A program made the translations under genes and the position numbers. A model generated the notes under the pieces. It was not told where the DNA came from, made no database searches, and worked only from the letters and a program-made list of their open reading frames with translations. From Siphonodentalium dalli (taxonomy: Eukaryota > Mollusca > Scaphopoda > Gadilida > Siphonodentaliidae), in contig CP136061.1 in the NCBI GenBank assembly GCA_032622095.1, positions 231,012,944 to 231,076,943 on the forward strand: 64,000 nucleotides of DNA. Direction: 5' to 3'. Position 1 is the first letter of the stretch. Each line of letters begins with the position of its first letter. Below, in pieces: positions 58,302 to 64,000 of this stretch.

Positions 58302-61300
58302 TAGTCGGGGAGCAATAAGGTCCACCTGCACCCCCCCCCCCCCGATGATTACAAATAACCTTATTTTTATTGTTCCCTATGGTATCCAGATAAAGAATCC
58401 GGAATTCTCCGAAAAATAAAGGTGGCCCTACTAGGTGCTAGAGCCATTTGAATCCAAGATGGCCGCCATTTCCTCTAATTCCGACCAGCTGTATTTAATC
58501 GTTGTAATAGATCGGTTGTTAGCAAAAGACACAGACAAAATATATGCCATTTGTTGGTATGATGTCCTTCTTCAAAATGACGGCAAACAATTTCGAAACA
58601 AATTCAAAATGGCCGCCGAAAAATGACGTCATCTGCACGAAAATAGGAAATTTAATTAATATTTCACCATATCTTCCATTTTTCTTCACATTAATCATTA
58701 GTAAATGGCAATGTTTTTGAGACAGTCATCAAGCGTGATATTATAGCGTCATTTTAAGACATTTGCCATTGACGAGGGTTCCGTAATAGATACAGAAAGA
58801 GGATTTGAAAAAGAGGGGTAAACTTTTCGATTTTTTGCAAGACGATTTTGATAGTCATTTTATCGACAAACCACACAGGCTGTTAATAGAATGTCAACAA
58901 CTATGTGCTTTATTTTATTGGACGGATGTTTTACTTCAATGGGAATGAAATTGGTGTAGAAAATTTCCAAAATGGCCGCCGAAAATATGAAAAATGGTAA
59001 ATATTGCCCCAGGGTGTCCTGCAATGGCTTACAAGTTGTGGTTAATATATAAAATTGGCTAATCTGTATTATATACATTGCATACTAACATGTCTGATGC
59101 ACCATGGATCATTGTTTCTATTGTCACCACTGACATCACCAGAAATATTGGATTTTTCTCTCACAAACTTGACATAAATTTCGACAAAAATTCACTTTTC
59201 AGGGTTGGACAATTGTTTTAAGTAAAATGCAACTATCATTGGTATCAAAGGTATTTATTGTATTGGTCTATCTTAAATGTGTCACACTACGGTGTTTATA
59301 GACCAAATTGCTCAAGATGGCTTCCAAAATGGCAACCAAATTTGTAAAAAGTTAATTTTTTACATATATCCCGAACATTATTCTCTGCGTTATCCGACAA
59401 GGTAGTAAATTGTGACTCACTTGGTTATTGTACGTGTTAGTTAATTAACTGACAACTACGTTCTATTATGTTTGTCCCAGTTCCGTATGGGGCATGACAA
59501 ATTCATTTTAAAGTTGCAGTATGGAATTTTGCGGAGAACCTCTTTTGTGTTTCTTGCCATATTATTGAAAGGAAATGGGCAGAACTTTGAAACGGAACTG
59601 AGATGAACCATAATATGTGGCTATTCTGGTCCATTATGATAAAACATATCAACTGGATACAGGGTGGATGCCAAGATGGTAGCCATGGACTTACTATATT
59701 ATCATAGGTGAGGTGAATAGGTATACAGGGAGTTATTGTATGGTCAACGGTGAGATGAGTACATGTATGTATACAATTAGTGACTGTATGATCATAAATG
59801 TAATGAATAGCTATACAGGGAGTGACTAAATGGTCATGTGTCAGGTGTATGAGTATACCCGGTGTTCCTGCTTGGTGATGTGGCGGTATGGTCATGTGCG
59901 AGGGGTATGTGTATATAGCGAGCGGCTATATGGGCATGGATGATGTGCATATGCATACATGGAGTGAATATACTGACATGGCTGGGGAGTATTAGTATAT
60001 CTTGAGTGGCTATTCTGCTATGGTGTGACAATAGGGATACGGAGAGTGACATGGCCAAGGGTGAGGTGAATATATATACAGGGAGTTACTGTATGGGCAT
60101 GAATGGTGTGAATATGTATACAAGGAGTGACTATATGGTTATGAGTGGGGTGTCCATGGTGAGATGCATAGGAATATAAGGAGTGGCTGTATGGGCATGT
60201 GTGAGGTAAATCGGTATACATGTAGTGACTGTACGGTGTATCGTTGTGTGTGGCCGTTGTGACCGTATGGGCATTGCTGTGGTGTATAGATATAACGAGA
60301 GTAGCTACATGGTCATCTGTGAGTTGTTTATGTATATATGGAGTGACTGTAATGTCGTGGTGGGATGTATATGTGTACCGTGTGTGGCTGTATTGTGACA
60401 TGTGGGTGTATATGTATATTTGTGCTGTCTGTATGATCATGGATGGAGTGCGTAGATAAATAGTGAGTGATTTTATGGTTATGGGTAATGTGTATAGGTG
60501 CACCTGGTATGCCTGTACGGTCAAGATTGAAGTTATATGCATACCTGTGGCTATATAGGGAGTGCCCTTTTGGTAACGGGTGGGTCGTATATTGATATAT
60601 GTTGTGGATGTATTATCATCGGTGGTGTATAGGGTGTAGATGAGTGATCATGGATGGCGTGTATAAGTATACATTGAGTTGCTGAATTGTCATGTGCGAG
60701 GTGTATATGCAAGTATTAAACTTATGAGTGGTCGTGTGTGCGGGTATTGGTATATTTGGAAGGGCTCACCATTGATGAGGTGTATATGTATATCTGGATT
60801 GACTCTATGGTCATGGGTATGGCGAATAGATATACATGTAGTGGCTGTATGGTCCACGGTGAGGTGAATAGGTATACAATGAGTGACTTTATGATCTTGA
60901 ATGTGGTGAATATGTATACACATAGTGACTATATGGTCATGTGTAGGAGTATACCTGGTGTTCATGCATGGTGACTCATGGCTGTATCGTCATTTGTGGC
61001 ATGTACCAGTATAACCAAATATGGCTGTATGGTCAGGTGTATGTGTATAGAGTGGGTGACTATATTGTCATTTGTGTGGTGTTTATGTACATATGAGGTC
61101 ATGGTGGGTTGTACATGTGTAATTTGGGTGGCTATCGCTTTCCACAATAACGCAAGGATATGTTAATCAATAGAGAGGTCATATCAAAGAGTTCTCCACC
61201 ATGATAGTGTTTGTGTACATGGGGGGAATTTAAACGTGAAAAGCGATAGCCACCCATTACCACACAGTCATTCCATATATACATAAACACTACAGACATA

Positions 61301-63534
61301 ACAATATAGTGACCAACTGTATAAACGTACACCTGACCCATGACCATGGATGGCCATACAGCCATGAGTCACAATGCAGTCACACCGGGTATAATCCTAA
61401 ACATGACCCATAACCATAGAGTCACTCCTTGTATACCCATTCACCTCACTATTGGCCATACGGTCATCCCATGTATACCTATTCTCCACACACACATGGT
61501 CAAATAGACATTCAATATATACATCAACACCACAACAATGACCATAGAGTCACCCCGGGTATACATATCCACCTCACCAATGGTCATATAGCCACTCGCT
61601 TCATACACATACCCTCACCCATGGCACCTGGTATACTCCTTCATCTGACCTATGGCCATATAGTCACACCGTGTGTACCTATTCAAAACATTCGTACATG
61701 ATCATGGTCAATCATTGTATATATATTCACCTCACCCTTGGCCATGTCACTCCCCGTATCCCTATTTGTCACACCATAGCAGAATAGCCACTCAAGATAT
61801 ACTAATACTCCCCAGCCATGTCAGTATATTCACTCCATGTATGCATATGCACATCATCCATGGCCATATAGCCGCTCGCTATATACACATACCCCTCGCC
61901 CATGACCATATAGCAACACATGTGTATACCCGTATAACCTACACATGACCTACACGTCACCAAGCAGGAACACCGGGTATACTCATACACCTGACACATG
62001 ACCATTTAGTCACTCCCTGTATAGCTATTCATTACATTTATGATCATACAGTCACTAATTGTATACATACATGTACTCATCTCACCGTTGACCATACAAT
62101 AACTCCCTGTATACCTATTCACCTCATCTATGACCATATAGTAACTCCCTGGCTACCATCTTGGCATCCACCGTGTATCCAGTTGATATGTTTTATCATA
62201 GTGGACCAGAATAGCCACATATTATGGTTCATCTCAGTTCCGTTTCAAAGTTCTGCCCATTTCCTTTCAATAATATGGCAAGAAACACAAAAGAGGTTCT
62301 CCGCAAAATTCCATACTGCAACTTTAAAATGAATTTGTCATGCCCCATACGGAACTGGGACAAACATAATAGAACGTAGTTGTCAGTTAATTAACTAACA
62401 CGTACAATAACCAAGTGAGTCACAATTTTCTACCTTGTCGGATAACGCAGAGAATAATGTTCGGGATATATGTACAAAATTAACTTTTTACAAATTTGGG
62501 TTGCCATTTTGGAAGCCATCTTGAGCAATTTGGTCTATAAACACCGTAGTGTGACACATTTAAGATAGACCAATACAATAAATACCTTTGATACCAATGA
62601 TAGTTGCATTTTACTTAAAACAATTGTCCAACCCTGAAAAGTGAATTTTTGTCGAAATTTATGTCAAGTTTGTGAGAGAAAAATCCAATATTTCTGGTGA
62701 TGTCAGTGGTGACAATAGAAACAATGATCCATGGTGCATCAGACATGTTAGTATGCAATGTATATAATACAGATTAGCCAATTTTATATATTAACCACAA
62801 CTTGTAAGCCATTGCAGGACACCCTGGGGCAATATTTACCATTTTTCATATTTTCGGCGGCCATTTTGGAAATTTTCTACACCAATTTCATTCCCATTGA
62901 AGTAAAACATCCGTCCAATAAAATAAAGCACATAGTTGTTGACATTCTATTAACAGCCTGTGTGGTTTGTCGATAAAATGACTATCAAAATCGTCTTGCA
63001 AAAAATCGAAAATTTTACCCCTCTTTTTCAAATCCTCTTTCTGTATCTATTACGGAACCCTCGTCAATGGCAAATGTCTTAAAATGACGCTATAATATCA
63101 CGCTTGATGACTGTCTCAAAAACATTGCCATTTACTAATGATTAATGTGAAGAACAATGGAAGATATGGTGAAATATTAATTAAATTTCCTATTTTCGTG
63201 CAGATGACGTCATTTTTCGGCGGCCATTTTGAATTTTTTTCGAAATTTTTTGCCGTCATTTTGAAGAAGGACATCATACCAACAAATGGCATATATTTTG
63301 TCTGTGTCTTTTGCTAACAACCGATCTGTTACAACGATTAAATACAGCTGGTCGGAATTAGAGGAAATGGCGGCCATCTTGGATTCAAATGGCTCTAGCA
63401 CCTAGTAGGGCCACCTTTATTTTTCGGAGAATTCCGGATTCTTTATCTGGATACCATAGGGAACAATAAAAATAAGGTTATTTGTAATCATCGGGGGGGG
63501 GGGGTGCAGGTGGACCTTATTGGCTCCCCGACTA
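58302..63534. mobile_element. 5.2-kb foldback element: two long inverted arms
   Basis: 58302-60085 and 61735-63534 are reverse complements along their length. The outer edge is TAGTCGGGGAGCAATAAGGT at 58302 and its complement up to 63534. Paired positions sum to 121836, so the mirror axis is at 60918. Even open frames are mirrored: 58860-59078 (minus) and 62758-62976 (plus) have the same translation, a consequence of the DNA mirror and not a gene. The arms are high-identity with scattered differences, rich in AAGATGGCCGCC-type motifs, and carry a C or G tract near each edge. No transposase was recognised. The architecture (long inverted arms, inner tandem repeats) recalls foldback transposons. 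Confidence 0.88.
59690..62160. repeat. Degenerate minisatellite in head-to-head arrays at the core of the foldback
   Basis: From 59690 to about 61125 the plus strand repeats variants of GTGAGGTG-AATAGGTATACA, GGGAGTGACTGTATGGTCAT, period about 35-42 bp. From about 61245 to 62160 the same units are inverted. The orientation switch is a hairpin: GGTGGCTATCGCTTT near 61126 pairs with AAAGCGATAGCCACC near 61240, axis about 61190. The left array (1.43 kb) is longer than the right (0.9 kb). Open frames here encode only repeat peptides. Confidence 0.8.
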
Positions 63535-63699
63535 AACCCCTTCCGATCCCTCAAAAATTCGATTTTACAGAATGCGGTATAAAATTTCACAAAAAATCAC
63601 AATTGGGATTCTAGTCATATTTCAACAAGAAATGAACAGAACTTTGTAATGTAAGTGAGGCATTAACTATTAATGTTCCAAATCACTGGGACCAAAATT

Positions 63700-64000
63700 C
63701 TTACTTTGGCTCAAAATGGCTGCCAATATGGCCGCCAAAATATGGAAAATGGTAAATATTACACCAGCGTGTCCTGCAATCGCTTACAAGTTGTGGTTGA
63801 TGTATACAATTGGCTAATCTGTATTCTATACATTGCATACTAACATGTCTAATGCACCATGGATCATTTTTACTATTGTCACCACTGACATCACCAGAAA
63901 TATGGGATTTTTCTCTCACAAACTTGACAAAAATATTGGCAAAAATTCACTTTTCAGGGTTCGACCATTTGTTCAAGTAAAATGCAACTATCTTTGGTAT
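63700..64000 (+). repeat. Third copy of the foldback arm, running off the window
   Basis: AATGGCTGCCAATATGGCCG, TGTCCTGCAATCGCTTACAA, ACATGTCTAATGCACCATGG and TTTCTCTCACAAACTTGACA follow the order of 58960-59260 in the same orientation, with more differences than the two arms show to each other. Confidence 0.85.

Noticed and set aside
59503-61948. Several His/Thr-rich ORFs (60-174 codons)
   Set aside because: All are translations of the degenerate minisatellite in the foldback core.
58860-62976. Conserved 72-residue protein encoded twice (58860-59078 minus, 62758-62976 plus)
   Set aside because: The two frames are identical because they are mirror positions of an inverted DNA repeat. There is no independent evidence of coding.

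Overview
The window reads as animal nuclear DNA from a repeat-rich invertebrate. No bacterial-type operons, tRNA or rRNA genes are visible. The recognisable host coding pieces are short exons with phase-1 introns on the minus strand: signal-peptide exons, half of an F5/8-type-C (fucolectin, FTP) lectin domain and a PAN/Apple-like domain. That gene type and the repeats (44-bp minisatellite, TGACCTTGACC-type repeats, AAGATGGCCGCC-rich repeats, many foldback elements) suggest a marine mollusc, perhaps a gastropod such as a limpet. This assignment is inference from family knowledge, not a database match.

Layout. 1-3.2 kb: 3' two-thirds of a CR1/Jockey-type LINE, one frame broken by two TGA codons. 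3.4-16.4 kb: mostly transposon relics, including two non-autonomous hAT elements with 8-bp target duplications (3470-4481 and 8206-10029), several foldback elements, and a 0.9-kb repeat present twice (4.8 and 15.5 kb). 16.8-27.1 kb: three paralogous minus-strand signal-peptide exons (16.9, 18.6, 27.0 kb) and an FTP-like relic (21.6 kb), among nuclear-receptor half-site repeats (19.7-20.2 kb), a twin element (22.2-22.9 kb), a 2-kb foldback element with subrepeats (23.1-25.2 kb), a Helitron-like candidate and another foldback. 27.26-27.83 kb: broken LINE C-terminus. 28.08-35.42 kb: about 167 tandem copies of a 44-bp unit with higher-order structure. 36.4-36.7 kb: PAN pseudo-exon.

37.8-49 kb: a segmental duplication (38.3-42.0 and 42.7-45.4 kb, plus an older fragment at 48.3 kb) carrying piggyBac-like TTAA elements. 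The older copy keeps an unoccupied TTAA site. An L2-like LINE tail and a minus-strand LINE ORF1 relic lie nearby. 49.5-51.8 kb: the best host gene fragment, an FTP exon and a terminal PAN exon on the minus strand, both with consistent phase-1 boundaries. 52.6-56.1 kb: frameshifted L1/Tx1-type LINE split by an inserted element. 57.0-57.8 kb: Crypton-type tyrosine recombinase gene with one frameshift. 58.3-63.5 kb: a 5.2-kb inverted-repeat (foldback) element whose inner arms are degenerate minisatellites, followed by a third copy running off the window.

How the pieces fit. The signal-peptide, FTP and PAN exons share strand and intron phase, so they could be a locally duplicated family of small secreted lectin-like proteins, partly alive and partly pseudogenised. 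The rest is layered mobile DNA. Boundaries of diverged repeats are approximate because they were read by eye.
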